A DNA stretch of 64,000 nt from Hordeum vulgare subsp. vulgare (GCF_904849725.1 NC_058522.1:233653084-233717083), one strand, 5' to 3'; positions 1 through 11,869 are shown, counted from the stretch's first letter. A program made the numbers and translations. The notes: generated by a model from the sequence alone, not told the origin.

Positions 1-1219
1 ACTATGTTCAAGATAATTAGAGTTTAACTTAATCAAATTATTTGCTAAACTCCCACTCAAAAAGTACATCCCTCTAGTCATTTGAGTGGTTGATGATCCA
101 CTTACACTAGCTCAAGTCCGATCATCACGTGAGTTGAGTATAGTTTCGGTGGTAAGGATCCCTATGCTAATCATATCATCTATATGATTCATGATCGACC
201 TTTCGGTCTCATGTGTTCCGAGGCCATGTCTGCACATGCTAGGCTCGTCAAGCATAACCCGAGTGTTCCGCGTGCGCAACTGTTTTGCACCCGTTGTATG
301 TGAACATTGAGTCTATCACACCTGATCATCACGTGGTGTCTCGAAACGATGAACTGTAGCAACGGTGCATAGTCGGGGAGAACACAATTTCGTCTTGAAA
401 TTTTAGTGAGAGATCACCTCATAATGCTACCGTCGTTCTAAGCAAAATAAGGAGCATAAATGGATTAACATCACATGCAATTCATAAGTGACATGATATG
501 GCCATCATCACGTGCTTCTTGATCTCCATCGCCAAAGCACCGGCACGATCTTCTTGTCACCGGCACCACACCATGATCTCCATCAACGTGTTGCCATCGG
601 GGTTGTCGTGCTACTCATGCTATTACTACTAAAGCTACATCCTAGCAAAATAGTAAACGCATCTGCAAGCACAAACGTTAGTATAAAGACAACCCTATGG
701 CTCCTGCCGGTTGCCGTACCATCGACGTGCAAGTCGATATTTCTATTACAACATGATCATCTCATACATCCAATATATCACATCACATCATTGGCCATAT
801 CACATCACAAGCATACCCTCCAAAAACAAGTTAGACGTACTCTAATTTTGTTGTTGCATGTTTTACGTGGTGACCATGGGTATCTAGTAGGATCGCATCT
901 TACTTACGCAAACACCACAACGGAGATATATGAGTTTCTATTTAACCTCATCCAAGGACCTCCTCGGTCAAATCCGATTCAACTAAAGTTGGAGAAACCG
1001 ACACTTGCCAGTCATCTTTGAGCAACGGAGTTACTCGTAACGATGAAACCAGTCTCTCGTAAGCGTACGAGTAATGTCGGTCCAAGCTGCTTCAATCCAA
1101 CAATACCGCGGAATCAAGAAAAGACTAAGGAGGGCAGCAAAACGCACATCACCGCCCACAAAAACTTTTGTGTTCTACTCGAGAAGACATCTACGCATGA
1201 ACCTAGCTCATGATGCCAC
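1..1219 (-). repeat. Inverted copy of the copia leader (5' UTR)
   Basis: Read on the minus strand this is the leader of the same copia family, running from the primer site beside the inverted LTR back to about the point matching position 2445. Bases 1 to about 575 are the near-perfect reverse complement of about 1879-2445 on the plus strand; the remainder is leader sequence missing from the forward copy. The inverted copy reaches position 1, so it may extend further left. The apparent 169-codon ORF at 512-1021 lies antisense in this leader and is not supported as a gene. Confidence 0.88.
1206..1218 (-). promoter_or_regulatory. Degenerate primer-binding site of the inverted copia copy
   Basis: On the minus strand TGGCATCATGAGC follows the LTR terminus by one base. 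It resembles the tRNA-iMet primer site TGGTATCAGAGC with changes. It fixes the orientation of the inverted segment as LTR then leader on the minus strand. Confidence 0.65.
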
Positions 1220-1872
1220 TGTTGGGGAACGTCGCATGGGAAACAAAAATTTTCCTATGCGCACGAAGACCTATCATGGTGATGTCCATCTACGAGAGGG
1301 GATGAGTGATCTACGTACCCTTGTAGATCGTACAGTAGAAGCGTTAGTGAACGCGGTTGATGTAGTGGAACGTCCTCACGTCCCTCGATCCACCCCGCGA
1401 ACAATCCCACGATCAGTCCCACGATCTAGTACCGAACGGACGGCACCTTCGCGTTCAGCACACGTACAGCTCGACGATGATCTCGGCCTTCTTGATCCAG
1501 CAAGAGAGACGGAGAGGTAGAAGAGTTCTCCGGCAGCGTGACGGCGCTCCGGAGGTTGGTGATGACCTTGTCTTAGCAGGGCTCCGCCCGAGCTCCGCAG
1601 AAACGCGATCTAGAGGGAAAACCGTGGAGGTATGTGGTCGGGCTGCCGTGGAAAAAGTCGTCTCAAATCAGCCATAAAACCTCCGTATATATAGGTGGGA
1701 GAGGGGGGACCTTGCCTTGGGGCTCAAGGAGCCCCAAGGGGGTCGGCCGAGTCCAAGGGGGGAGGACTCCCCCCCCCCCAAACCGAGTTGGACTTGGTTT
1801 GGTGGGAGGGAGTCCCCCTTCCTTCCCACCTCCTCCTTTTTTTTCTTTACTCTTGATTTTTTCTTCTTGGTG
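1220..1872 (-). repeat. Inverted partial copia LTR (3' part of LTR)
   Basis: The reverse complement matches the last ~640 bp of the 3' LTR at about 7659-8300, including the TATA-type tract (plus strand 1685-1692) and the terminus TGTTGGGGAACG. Similarity stops near 1872. A few unmatched bases follow, and then the forward leader starts at about 1879. Only about a third of an LTR is present, so the junction is internal to the LTR and not at its end. Confidence 0.85.
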
Positions 1873-1878
1873 GGAGGG

Positions 1879-2477
1879 CGCCGGTGACAAGAAGATCGTG
1901 CCGGTGCTTTGGTGATGGAGATCAAGAAGCACGTGATGATGGCCATATCATGTCACTTATGAATTGCATGTGATGTTAATCCTTTTATGCACCTTATTTT
2001 GCTTAGAACGACGGTAGCATTATGAGGTGATCTCTCACTAAAATTTCAAGACGAAATTGTGTTCTCCCCGACTGTGCACTGTTGCTACAGTTCATCGTTT
2101 CGAGACACCACGTGATGATCGGGTGTGATAGACTCAACGTTCACATACAACGGGTGCAAAACAGTTGCGCACGCGGAACACTCGGGTTAAGCTTGACGAG
2201 CCTAGCATGTGCAGACATGGCCTCGGAACACATGAGACCGAAAGCTCGATCATGAATCATATAGATGATATGATTAGCATAGGGATGCTTACCACTGAAA
2301 CTATACTCAACTCACGTGATGATCGGACTTGAGCTAGTGTAAGTGGATCATCAACCATCAAATGACTAGAGAGATGTACTTTTTGAGTGGGAGTTTAGCG
2401 AATAATTTGATTAAGTTAAACTCTAATTATCTTGAACATAGTCTAAGTCCACTTTGAATATATTTGTGTTGTAGATC
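1879..2477 (+). other. Truncated forward copia leader
   Basis: Untranslated leader before gag, beginning in mid-leader and lacking LTR and primer site. It is the forward arm of the inverted repeat with 1 to ~575. The sequence continues without a break into the gag start codon. Confidence 0.8.
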
Positions 2478-3350
2478 ATGGCTCACGCGACAGTCATCCT
2501 GAATTTTAATACGTTCCTAGAGAAAGCTAAGTTGAAAGATGATGGAAGCAACTTTGTAGACTGGGCTCGTAATCTTAAGCTAATCTTACAAGCTGGGAAG
2601 AAGGATTATGTACTTAATGCTGCGTTAGGAGATGAACCACCCGCTACGGCTGATCGGGATGTTAAGAATGCTTGGTTAGCACGTAAGGAGGACTACTCAA
2701 TAGTTCAATGTGCAGTCTTGTATGGCTTAGAACCGGGACTTCAACGTCGCTTTGAACGTCATGGAGCATTTGAGATGTTCCAGGAGTTGGAGTTTATCTT
2801 TCAGAAGAACTCCCGGATCGAGAGGTATGAGACCTCCGATAAATTCTATGCTTGCAAGATGGAGGAAAACTCATCTGTCAGTGAACATGTGCTCAAAATG
2901 TCTGGGTACTCAAACCGTCTAGCTGAGCTGGGGATTGAACTCCCGCAAGAAGCTATCACTGACAGAATCCTTCAATCACTGCCGCCAAGCTATAAAGGCT
3001 TTGTGTTGAACTACAACATGCAAGGGATGAACAAGTCTCCCGGCGAGTTGTTTGCGATGCTGAAAGTCGCAGAGTCTGAACTCCGTAAAGAGCATCAAGT
3101 GTTGATGGTGAATAAGAACACTAGTTTCAAGAGAAACGGAAAGGCAAGAAGGGCAATTCGAAGAAGAGCGGCAAGCCTGTTGCCAATCCGACGAAGAAAC
3201 CCAAAGCTGGACCTAAGCCGGAAACGGAGTGTTACTATTGCAAGGGTATGGGTCACTGGAAGCGCAATTGCCCCAAGTATCTGGCAGATAAGAAGGCGGG
3301 CAAAGAAAAATCAGGTATACTTGATATACATGTTATTGATGTGTACTTAA
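2478..3350 (+). pseudogene. gag: Copia Gag, frameshifted near its C terminus
   Basis: This is the start of the single copia polyprotein; the ATG at 2478 closely follows the conserved end of the leader. Gag forms the virus-like particle and binds element RNA. The first ~220 residues read as a normal copia capsid region (FVDWARNLKLILQAGKKDY near the N terminus). From about 3143 the frame is wrong: residues become Arg/Lys-rich nonsense, while the correct continuation, including the zinc knuckle CYYCKGMGHWKRNC (about 3230-3271), lies in the frame used downstream. One base lost near 3143 explains it. In intact relatives gag and pol are one frame, so this shift disconnects pol. Confidence 0.85.
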
Positions 3351-4465
3351 CCGGCTCTCATAGTAGTGCCTGGGTATTCGATACCGGTTCTGTTGCTCAT
3401 ATTTGCAACTCGAAACAGGAACTGCGGAATAGGCGAAGGCTGGCGAAAGATGAAGTGACGATGCGCGTAGGAAATGGTTCCAAGGTTGATGCAATCGTCG
3501 TCGGCACAGTGTCACTTCAGTTACCGTCACGATTAGTGATGAACTTAAATCATTGTTATTTAGTGCCTGCGTTGAGCATGAACATTATATCTGGATCTTC
3601 TTTATTGCGAGACGGTTACTCTTTTAAGTCAGAGAATAATGGTTGTTCTATTTCTATGAGTAACATCTTTTATGGTCATGCACCGAATGTGAGAGGATTG
3701 TTCATATTGAATCTTGATAGCGATACGCATATACATAACATTGAGACCAAAAGAGTTAGAGTTAACAATGATAGCGCCATATTTTTGTGGCACTGCCGCT
3801 TAGGTCATATTGGTGTAAAGCGCATGAAGAAACTCCATGCTGATGGACTTTTGGAGTCACTTGACTTTGATTCACTTGACACGTGCGAACCATGCCTCAT
3901 GGGCAAGATGACTAAGACTCCGTTCTCAGGAACAATGGAGCATGCAAGTGACTTGTTGGAAATCATACATACCGATGTGTGTGGTCCGATGAGCATGGAG
4001 GCACGCGGCGGATATCGTTATTTTCTCACCTTCACTGACGATTTAAGTAGATATGGTTATGTCTACTTGATGAAGCACAAGTCTGAAACATTTGAAAAGT
4101 TCAAGCAATTTCAGAGTGAAGTGGAAAATCATCGTAACAAGAAGATCAAGTTCCTGCGGTCTGATCATGGGGGTGAATATCTGAGTTTCGAGTTTGGTGC
4201 TCACTTAAGACAATGTGGAATTGTTTCACAGTTAACACCGCCTGGAACACCACAGCGTAATGGTGTGTCCGAACGTCGTAATCGTACTCTATTAGAGATG
4301 GTGCGATCTATGATGTCTCTTACTGATTTGTCATTATCATTTTGGGGCTATGCATTAGAAACAGTTGCATTCACTTTAAATAGGGCACCATCAAAATCCG
4401 TTGAGACGACACCATACGAACTGTGGTATGGAAAAAGGCCAAAGTTGTCGTTTCGTAAAGTTTAG
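3248..4465 (+). pseudogene. pol: Copia zinc knuckle, protease and integrase, ended by a stop
   Basis: In frame from the Gag zinc knuckle. Protease has the catalytic DTG at 3380-3388 (FDTGSVAHICNS). The integrase zinc domain reads HCRLGHIGVKRMKKLH ... CEPCLMGK, followed by the DDE core: HTDVCGPM, RSDHGGEY and NGVSERRNRT with the Glu. The frame stops at TAG 4463-4465 in the sequence FRKV-stop-GCDAY. The family has Trp there, so TGG to TAG, a G-to-A change typical of methylated-cytosine decay, is the likely cause. The frame stays open immediately after the stop. Confidence 0.9.
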
Positions 4466-6457
4466 GGATGTGATGCTTATGTCAAAAAGCTTCAGCCTGA
4501 AAAGCTGGAACCCAAAGCGGAAAGGTGCGTCTTCATAGGTTACCCAAAAGAGACAGTTGGGTACACCTTCTATCTCAAATCCGAGGGCAAAGTGTTTGTT
4601 GCTAAAAACGGAGCTTTTCTCGAGAAGGAGTTTCTCTCGAGAGAATTGAGTGGGAGGAAGATAGAACTTGACGAGGTTGTCGAACCTCTCATCCCTCTGG
4701 ATGGTGGCGCAGGGCAAGGGGAAACCTTTGTCATTGCAACGCCGGTTGAGGAGGAAGTTAATGATGATGATCATGAAACTCCAGTTCAAGTTTCTGTCGA
4801 ACCACGCAGGTCGACGAGACCACGTGCTGCTCCAGAGTGGTACGGTAATCCCGTATTATCAATCATGTTGTTAGACAACAATGAACCTGCGAATTATGAA
4901 GAAGCAATGGTGGGCCCAGATTCCAACAAATGGCTGGAAGCCATCAAGTCTGAGATAGGATCCATGTATGAGAACAAAGTGTGGACTTTGGAGGTACTGC
5001 CTCAGGGCCGCAAGGCCATTCAGAACAAATGGATCTTTAAGAGGAAGACGGACGCTGACGGTAATGTGACCATTTATAAAGCTCGACTTGTGGCAAAGGG
5101 TTTTTCACAAGTTCAAGGAGTTGACTACGATGAGACTTTCTCACCCGTAGCGATGCTTAAGTCCGTCAGAATCATGTTAGCAATAGCTGCATTTTTCGAT
5201 TATGAAATCTGGCAGATGGATGTCAAAACGGCGTTCCTTAACGGTTTCCTTAAGGAAGAGTTGTATATGATACAACCCGAAGGTTTTGTCGATCCTAAGA
5301 ATGCTAACAAGGTGTGCAAGCTCCAGCGATCCATTTATGGACTGGTGCAAGCATCTCGGAGTTGGAACAAACGCTTTGATGAGGTGATCAAAGCATTTGG
5401 TTTTATACAAGTGGTTGGAGAATCTTGTATTTACAAGAAAATGAGTGGGAGCTCTGTGGCGTTTCTAATATTATATGTGGATGACATATTACTGATTGGA
5501 AACAACGTAGAGTTTTTAGAGAGCATAAAAGATTACTTGAATAAAAGTTTCTCTATGAAGGACCTAGGAGAAGCTGCTTACATTCTAGGCATTAAGATCT
5601 ATAGGGATAGATCAAAACGCGTGATAGGACTTTCACAAAGCACATACCTTGATAAAGTTTTGAAAAGGTTCAAAATGGAACAGTCCAAGAAAGAGTTCTT
5701 GCCAGTTCTACAAGGTACGAGATTGAGTAAGACTCAGTGCCCAGCAACTGATGAAGATAGAGAGCATATGCGCTCCGTCCCCTATGCTTCAGCCATAGGT
5801 TCTATCATGTATGCGATGCTGTGCACTAGACCGGATGTTAGCCTGGCCATAAGTATGGCAGGTAGGTTCCAGAGTAATCCAGGAGTGGATCACTGGACAG
5901 CGGTCAAGAATATCCTGAAGTACCTGAAAAGGACTAAGGAGATGTTTCTCGTGTATGGAGGTGACGAAGAGCTCGCCGTAAAAGGTTACGTCGATGCAAG
6001 CTTTGACACAGATCCGGACGACTCTAAGTCACAAACCGGATACGTATTTATTCTTAATGGGGGTGCAGTAAGCTGGTGCAGTTCCAAGCAAAGCGTCGTA
6101 GCAGATTCTACATGTGAAGCGGAGTACATGGCTGCCTCGGAGGCGGCTAAGGAGGGTGTCTGGATGAAGCAGTTCATGACCGATCTTGGAGTGGTGCCAA
6201 GCGCACTGAATCCAATAACCTTGTTCTGTGACAACACTGGTGCCATTGCCTTAGCAAAGGAACCGCGGTTTCACAAGAAGACCAGACACATCAAACGACG
6301 CTTCAACCTCATCCGCGACTACGTCGAGGGAGAGTTCGTGAATATATGCAAAGTGCACACGGATCTGAATGTAGCAGACCCGCTGACTAAACCTCTTCCA
6401 CGGCCAAAACATGATCAACACCAGAACTGTATGGGTGTTAGATTTATTACAATGTAA
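4466..6457 (+). pseudogene. pol: Copia integrase C terminus, reverse transcriptase and RNase H
   Basis: Same frame as the upstream pol segment, after the stop at 4463. It holds the end of integrase (GCDAYVKKLQPEKLEPK), then reverse transcriptase with KARLVAKGFSQVQGVDY and the catalytic YVDD at 5474-5485. RNase H follows (VKGYVDASFDTDPDDSKSQ, EAEYMAASEAAKEGVWM, FCDNTGAIALAKEP, HIKRRFNLIRDYV). The frame is uninterrupted to the TAA at 6455. The first Met (4592) is internal and is not a real start. With no start of its own it cannot be translated as part of the polyprotein. Confidence 0.92.
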
Positions 6458-6496
6458 TTCACATGGTGATGTGAGGGCTAGATTATTGACTCTAGT

Positions 6497-6509
6497 GCAA
6501 GTGGGAGAC
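6497..6509 (+). promoter_or_regulatory. Polypurine tract of the copia element
   Basis: The purine-rich GCAAGTGGGAGAC directly precedes the 3' LTR start, as expected for the plus-strand primer. About 40 bp of 3' UTR separates it from the end of pol. Confidence 0.8.
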
Positions 6510-8300
6510 TGTTGGAATTATGCCCTAGAGGCAATAATAAATATAGTTATTGTTATAATTCCTGTATCAAGATAATCGTTTATTATCCATGCTATAATTG
6601 TATTGAATGAAGACTCATTTACATGTGTGGATACATAGACAAAACACCGTCCCTAGCAAGCCTCTAGTTGGCTAGCCAGTTGATCAAAGATAGTCAGTGT
6701 CTTCTGATTATGAACAAGGTGTTGTTGCTTGATAACTAGATCACGTCATTAGGAGAATCACGTGATGGACTAGACCCAAACTAATAGACATAGCATGTTG
6801 ATCGTGTCATTTTGTTGCTACATTAGATCATATAACTCACTGACACCGGAGGAATGCTTTGTCTGTGTCAAACGTCGCAACGTAACTGGGTGACTATAAA
6901 GATGCTCTACAGGTATCTCCGAAGGTGTTAGTTGAGTTAGTATGGATCAAGACTGGGATTTGTCACTCCGTGTGAACGGAGAGGTATCTCGGGGCCCACT
7001 TAGTAATAAAACATCACACACAAGCCTTGCAAGCAATGTAACTTAGTGTAAGTTGCGGGATCTTGTATTACGGAACGAGTAAAGAGACTTGCCGGTAAAC
7101 GAGATTGAAATAGGTATACGGATACTAACGATTGAATCTCGGGCAAGTAACATACCGAAGGACAAAGGGAATGACATACGGGATTATATGAATCCTTGGC
7201 ACTGAGGTTCAAACGATAAGATATTCGTAGAATATGTAGGATCCAATATGGGCATCCAGGTCCCGCTATTGGGTATTGACCGAGGAGTCTCTCGGGTCAT
7301 GTCTACATAGTTCTCGAACCCGCAGGGTCTGCACACTTAAGGTTCGACGTTGTTTTATGTGTATTTGAGTTATATGGTTGGTTACCGAATGTTGTTCGGA
7401 GTCCCGGATGAGATCACAGACGTCACGAGGGTTTCCGGAATAGTCCGGAAACGAAGATTGATATATAGGATGACCTCATTTGATTACCGGAAGGTTTTCG
7501 GAGTTACCGGGAATGTACCGGGAATGACGAATGGGTTCCGGGAGTTCACCGGGGGGGGGGGGGGCAACCCACCCCGGGGAAGCCCATAGGCCTTGAGGGT
7601 GGCACACCATCCCTTAGTGGGCTGGTGGGACAGCCCAAAAGGGCTCTCTGCACCAAGAAGAGAAAATCAAGAGAAAAGAAAAAAAAGGGAGGAGGTGGGA
7701 AGGAAAGGGGACTCCCTCCCACCAAACCAAGTCCAACTCGGTTTGGGGGGGGAGTCCTCCCCCATTGGACTCGGCCGACCCCCTTGGGGCTCCTTGAGCC
7801 CCAAGGCAAGGTCCCCTCCCTCCCACCTATATATATGGAGGTTTTAGGGCTGATTTGAGACGACTTTTCCACGGCAGCCCGACCACATACCTCCACGGTT
7901 CTTCCTCTAGATCGCGTTTCTGCGGAGCTCGGGCGGAGCCCTGCTGAGACAAGGTCATCACCAACCTCCGGAGCGCCATCACGCTGCTGGAGAACTCTTC
8001 TACCTCTCCGTCTCTCTTGCTGGATCAAGAAGGCCGAGATCATCGTCGAGCTGTACGTGTGCTGAACGCGGAGGTGCCGTCCGTTCGGTACTAGATCGTG
8101 GGACTGATCGCGGGATTGTTCGCGGGGCGGATCGAGGGACGTGAGGACGTTCCACTACATCAACCGCGTTCACTAACGCTTCTGATGTACGATCTACAAG
8201 GGTACGTAAATCACTCATCCCCTCTCGTAGATGGACATCACCATGATAGGTCTTCGTGCGCGTAGGAAAATTTTTGTTTCCCATGCGACGTTCCCCGACA
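6510..8300 (+). repeat. 3' LTR of the Angela-type copia element
   Basis: 1791 bp, from TGTTGGAATTATG to ...CGTTCCCCGACA. It includes a G-run at about 7549-7563, a GC-rich stretch and a TATA-type tract (TATATATA at about 7827-7834) followed by the R/U5 region. Its last ~640 bp match the inverted segment 1220-1872. It ends precisely where the gypsy protease frame resumes. Confidence 0.92.
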
Positions 8301-8601
8301 TGCTAGTGTTAGTGCAATACCTCAATCTTTATATGATGAAATTAAAGAAGAGATTGCACCTGTCGAGATGGAACCTATTGATGTCACTATTCAGCTTGCC
8401 AATAGAGATACTATCTGCCCTTTGGGAATTGTTAGAGATGTTGAAGTCTTGTGTGGTAAAATGAAGTATCCTGCTGATTTTCTCGATCTTGCTACCACTT
8501 AAGATAGCTTTTGTCCCATCATATTTGGCAGACCTTTCCTCAATGCTATCAATGCTCATGTTAACTGTGGGAAGCAAACTGTCATTGTTGGCTTTGAAGG
8601 T
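8301..8601 (+). pseudogene. pol: Gypsy aspartic protease fragment, split by the copia insertion
   Basis: Reading from 8302 gives ASVSAIPQSLYDEIKEE, the residues right after the Asp-Leu-Gly of a retroviral-type aspartic protease. Later comes CPIIFGRPFLNAINAHV, the second conserved protease block. The catalytic Asp itself lies left of the copia insertion and is not in the window. An in-frame TAA (8500-8502) breaks the frame just before DSFCPIIFG. The frame then runs into the reverse transcriptase ORF. Confidence 0.85.
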
Positions 8602-9741
8602 GTGTCACATGAGTTCAATTTCTCCGAGTTTGGTAGACAACCTCATGAAAAAGAGTTGTCTAGTAAGGATGAAATTATTGCTCTAGCTTCTATTGATGTG
8701 CCTCCTACTGATCCTTTAGAGCAATATTTGCTTGAGCATGAAAATGATATGCATATGGATGAAAGGAATGAGATAGATGGAGTTATCTTTGAACAACATC
8801 CTATCCTTAAGAATGATTTGCGTGTTGAACTGCTTGGAGATCCACCCCCACCAATGGGTGATCCTGTGTTCGAGCTTAAACAGTTACCTGATACTCTTAA
8901 GTATGCTTATCTCGATGAAAAAGAGATATATCCTGTTATTATTAGTGCTAGCCTTTCAGAGCATGAAGAAAAGAAATTATTGAAAACTCTGAGGAAGCAT
9001 CGTGCTGCTATTGGATATACTCTTGATGATCTTAAGGGCATTAGTCCCATTCTATGCCAGCACAAAATTAAAACCGATCCTGATTCCAAACCAGTTGCTG
9101 ATCATCAACGGAGATTAAATCCTAAGATGAAAGAGGTAGTAAGAAAAGAAATACTAAAGCTCCTGGAAGCAGGTATTATCTATCTTGTTGCTCATAGTGT
9201 TTGGGTAAGTCTGGTGCATTGCGTCCCTAAGAAGGGAGGTATTACCGTTGTCCCTAATAATAAAGAAGAATTGATCCCACAGAGGATTATTACTGGCTAC
9301 AGGATGGTGATTGATTTTAGGAAATTGAATAAGGCCACTAGGAAAGATCATTACCCTTTGCCTTTTATTGACCAAATGCTAGGAAGATTGTCTAAACACA
9401 GACACTTCTGCTTTTTAGATGGTTATTCTGGTTTCTTCCAAAAACCTGTTGCACAATCTGATCAGGAGAAAACCACTTGCCCTTTCGGTACCTTTGCTTA
9501 CAGACGTATGCCTTTTGGCTTATGTAATGCACCTGCTACCTTTCAAAGATGTATGATAGCTATATTCTCTGACTTTTGTGAAAAGATTGTTGAGGTTTGC
9601 ATGGATGACTTCTCCGTTTACGGGTCTTCTTTTGATGATTGCCTCAGCAACCTTGATCGAGTTTTGCAGAGATGTAAAGATACCAACCTTGTCTTGAATT
9701 GGGAGAATGCCACTTTATGGTTAATGAAGGCATCGTCTTAG
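8602..9741 (+). pseudogene. pol: Gypsy reverse transcriptase
   Basis: In the same frame as the protease fragment. It shows the Athila-like RT blocks RRLNPKMKEVVRKEILKLLE, HCVPKKGG, RMVIDFRKLNKATRKDHYP, FLDGYSGF, FGTFAYRRMPFGLCNAPATF and the catalytic CMDDFSVYG (about 9598-9624; most relatives have Phe or Val before MDD). The first Met is internal. The frame is lost near 9705, where the thumb continues in another frame (see 9699-10565). Confidence 0.92.
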
Positions 9742-10565
9742 GACATAAAATTTCTGAAAGATGTATTGAAGTTGATAAGGCTAAGGTTGATGCGATCGAG
9801 AAAATGCCATGTCCTACATATCTCAAAGGTATAAGAAGTTTCTTTGGTCATGTTGGTTTCTATAGAAGGTTCATTATGGACTTTTCTAAGATTTCTAGGC
9901 CTCTTACCAATCTCTTGAAAAAGGATATTCCTTTTGTTTTTGACGATTATTGTGAGGAAGCCTTTGAAATACTTAAGAAGGCATTGATAACTGCACCTAT
10001 TGTTCAACCACCTGATTGGAACTTACCTTTTGAAATTATGTGTGATGCTAGTGATTATGTTGTTGGTGCTGTTCTAGGACAACGAGTTGATAAGAAGTTG
10101 AATGTTATTCACTATGCTAGTAAAACTCTAGAGAGTGCCCAAAGAAACTATGCTACTACTGAAAAGGAATTTTTAGTAGTCGTGTTTGCATGTGAAAAGT
10201 TCAGATCTTACATTGTTGATTCCAAGGTTACTATTCACATTGGTCATGCTGCTATTAAGTACCTCATGGAAAAGAAAGATGCTAAACCTAGACTTATCAA
10301 ATGGGTTCTCCTGCTACAAGAATTTGATTTGCATGTTGTTGATAGGAAGGGTGCTGAGAACCCCATAGCAGATAACTTGTCTAGGTTGGAGAATGTTCTT
10401 GATGACCCACAACCTATTGATGATAGCTTTCCTGGTGAGCAATTGAATGTCATCAATGCTTCACGTAGTACACCATGGTATGCTGATTATGCAAATTATA
10501 TTGTTGCCAAATATATACCACCTAGTTTACGTACCAACAAAAGAAGAAATTCTTCTTTGATTTGA
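9699..10565 (+). pseudogene. pol: Gypsy RT C terminus and RNase H
   Basis: Continues the RT after a frameshift near 9705: [22 protein letters not shown], then RNase H with [16 protein letters not shown] (catalytic Asp), [20 protein letters not shown] and the end ADNLSRLE. Near 10530 a second frameshift moves the reading into the integrase frame, which overlaps by 4 bases. Product would be the RNase H that removes genomic RNA during reverse transcription. Confidence 0.9.
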
Positions 10566-11188
10566 GACATTACTTTTGGGATGATCCTCACCTTTATAAA
10601 GAAGGAGTAGATGGTGTTATTAGACGTTGTGTACCTGAGCATGAACAAGGACAGATCCTACAGAAGTGTCACTCCGAGGCTTACGGAGGACACCATGCAG
10701 GAGATAGAACTGCACACAAGGTATTGCAATCAGGTTTCTATTGGCCTACTCTCTTCAAGGATGCCCGTAAGTTTGTCTTGTCTTGTGATGAATTTCAAAG
10801 AATAGGTAATATCAGTAAACGTCGGGAAATGCCTATGAATTATTCACTTGTCATTGAACCATTTCATGTTTGGAGTTTTGATTATATGGGAACTTTTCCA
10901 AAGTCCAACGCGTATACTCATATCCTAGTTGCTGTTGATTACGTTACTAAATGGGTAGAATCTATCCCAACTAGTAGTGTTGATCACAACACCTCTATCA
11001 GGATGCTTAAAGAAGTTATTTGCCCTAGATTTGGAGTCCCTAGATATCTAATGACTGATGGTGGTTCACATTTCATTCATGGTGCTTTCCGTAAAACGCT
11101 TCCTAAGTATGATGTCAACCATAGAATTGCATCTCCCTATCATCCTCAGTCCAGTAGTCAAGTAGAGCTAAGTAATAGAGAGGATTAA
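10562..11188 (+). pseudogene. pol: Gypsy integrase, zinc and catalytic domains
   Basis: The zinc-binding domain has HSEAYGGHHAGD and LSCDEFQR. The second Cys of the HHCC set is Phe (TTT at 10793-10795), so zinc binding is probably lost. The DDE core is visible as WSFDYMGTFPKS, YLMTDGGSHF and SSSQVELSNRED. An extra base near 11180 causes the stop at 11186. The rest of integrase continues in another frame. Confidence 0.9.
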
Positions 11189-11207
11189 ACTAATTCTCCA
11201 AAAGACT

Positions 11208-11732
11208 GTGAATAGGTCTAGAAAGAATTGGTCTAAGAAGCTTGATGATGCACTGTGGGCTTATAGAACTGCTTATAAGAATCCCATGGGCATGTCTCCG
11301 TACAAAATGGTTTACGGTAAAGGATGTCATTTACCTCTTGAGCTAGAGCATAAGGCTTATTGGGCAATCAAAGAGCTCAACTTTGATTTCAAACTTGCTG
11401 GTGAGAAGATGTTATTTAATATTAGCTCACTTGATGAATGGAGAGCTCAGGCATATGAAAATGCCAAGTTGTTTAAAGAAAAAGTTAAGAGGTGGCATGA
11501 TAAAAGGATACAAAAACGTGAGTTCAATGTAGCTGATTATGTCTCGCTATACAATTCTCGTTTAGGATTTTTTGCAGGCAAGCTTCTCTCCAAATGGGAA
11601 GGTCCTTACATTGTTGAGGAAGTATATCGTTCCAGTGCCATCAAGATCAACAACACGGAAGGTAATTTTTCTGAGTGTGGTAAATGGGCAAAGAATCAAG
11701 CATTATATCTCGGGTACTCCCATAAATGTTGA
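11208..11732 (+). pseudogene. pol: Gypsy integrase C-terminal domain
   Basis: Downstream continuation of integrase after the frameshift near 11180: KLDDALWAYRTAYKNPMG, SPYKMVYGKGCHLPLELEH and the basic C-terminal part with KLLSKWEGPYIVEEVY (GPY-type module). This is the last pol segment; about 400 bp separate it from the extra ORF. The first Met is internal. Confidence 0.88.
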
Positions 11733-11869
11733 AAGCAATGTTATAAATACCATAACTCCGGAGGAGTACATAAGGGATATTTATCAGCCTGTTTCAGACT
11801 CCAAAAACAAAGAGGTATGTGATTCGTAAGTAAACCGACTCCAAAAAAAATCCAGTAGCAATTTGTCTC

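Larger units (their letters stand above)
1..8300 (+). mobile_element. Angela/BARE/WIS-type Ty1-copia retrotransposon, 5' end rearranged
   Basis: The plus-strand part runs leader, one broken gag-pol frame, polypurine tract and a 1.79 kb 3' LTR. The order PR-INT-RT-RNaseH is that of copia elements, and the LTR start (TGTTGGAATTATGCCCTAG) is the Angela/BARE/WIS type abundant in Triticeae. A normal 5' LTR is absent. In its place lie an inverted leader and an inverted partial LTR, so the left part is a head-to-head inverted structure that probably continues beyond the window. On the right the element ends exactly inside the protease codons of an Athila-like gypsy element, with TGCTA (8301-8305) as the presumed target duplication. 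Its partner is not visible. Non-functional. Confidence 0.9.

Noticed and set aside
512..1520. Two plus-strand ORFs of 169 and 148 codons
   Set aside because: They run antisense through the inverted copia leader and LTR and show no protein motif.
1477..1946. Pro/Gly-rich ORFs around 1477-1946 and 7546-8284 on both strands
   Set aside because: Translations of the GC-rich part of the copia LTR; the same text occurs in both LTR copies.
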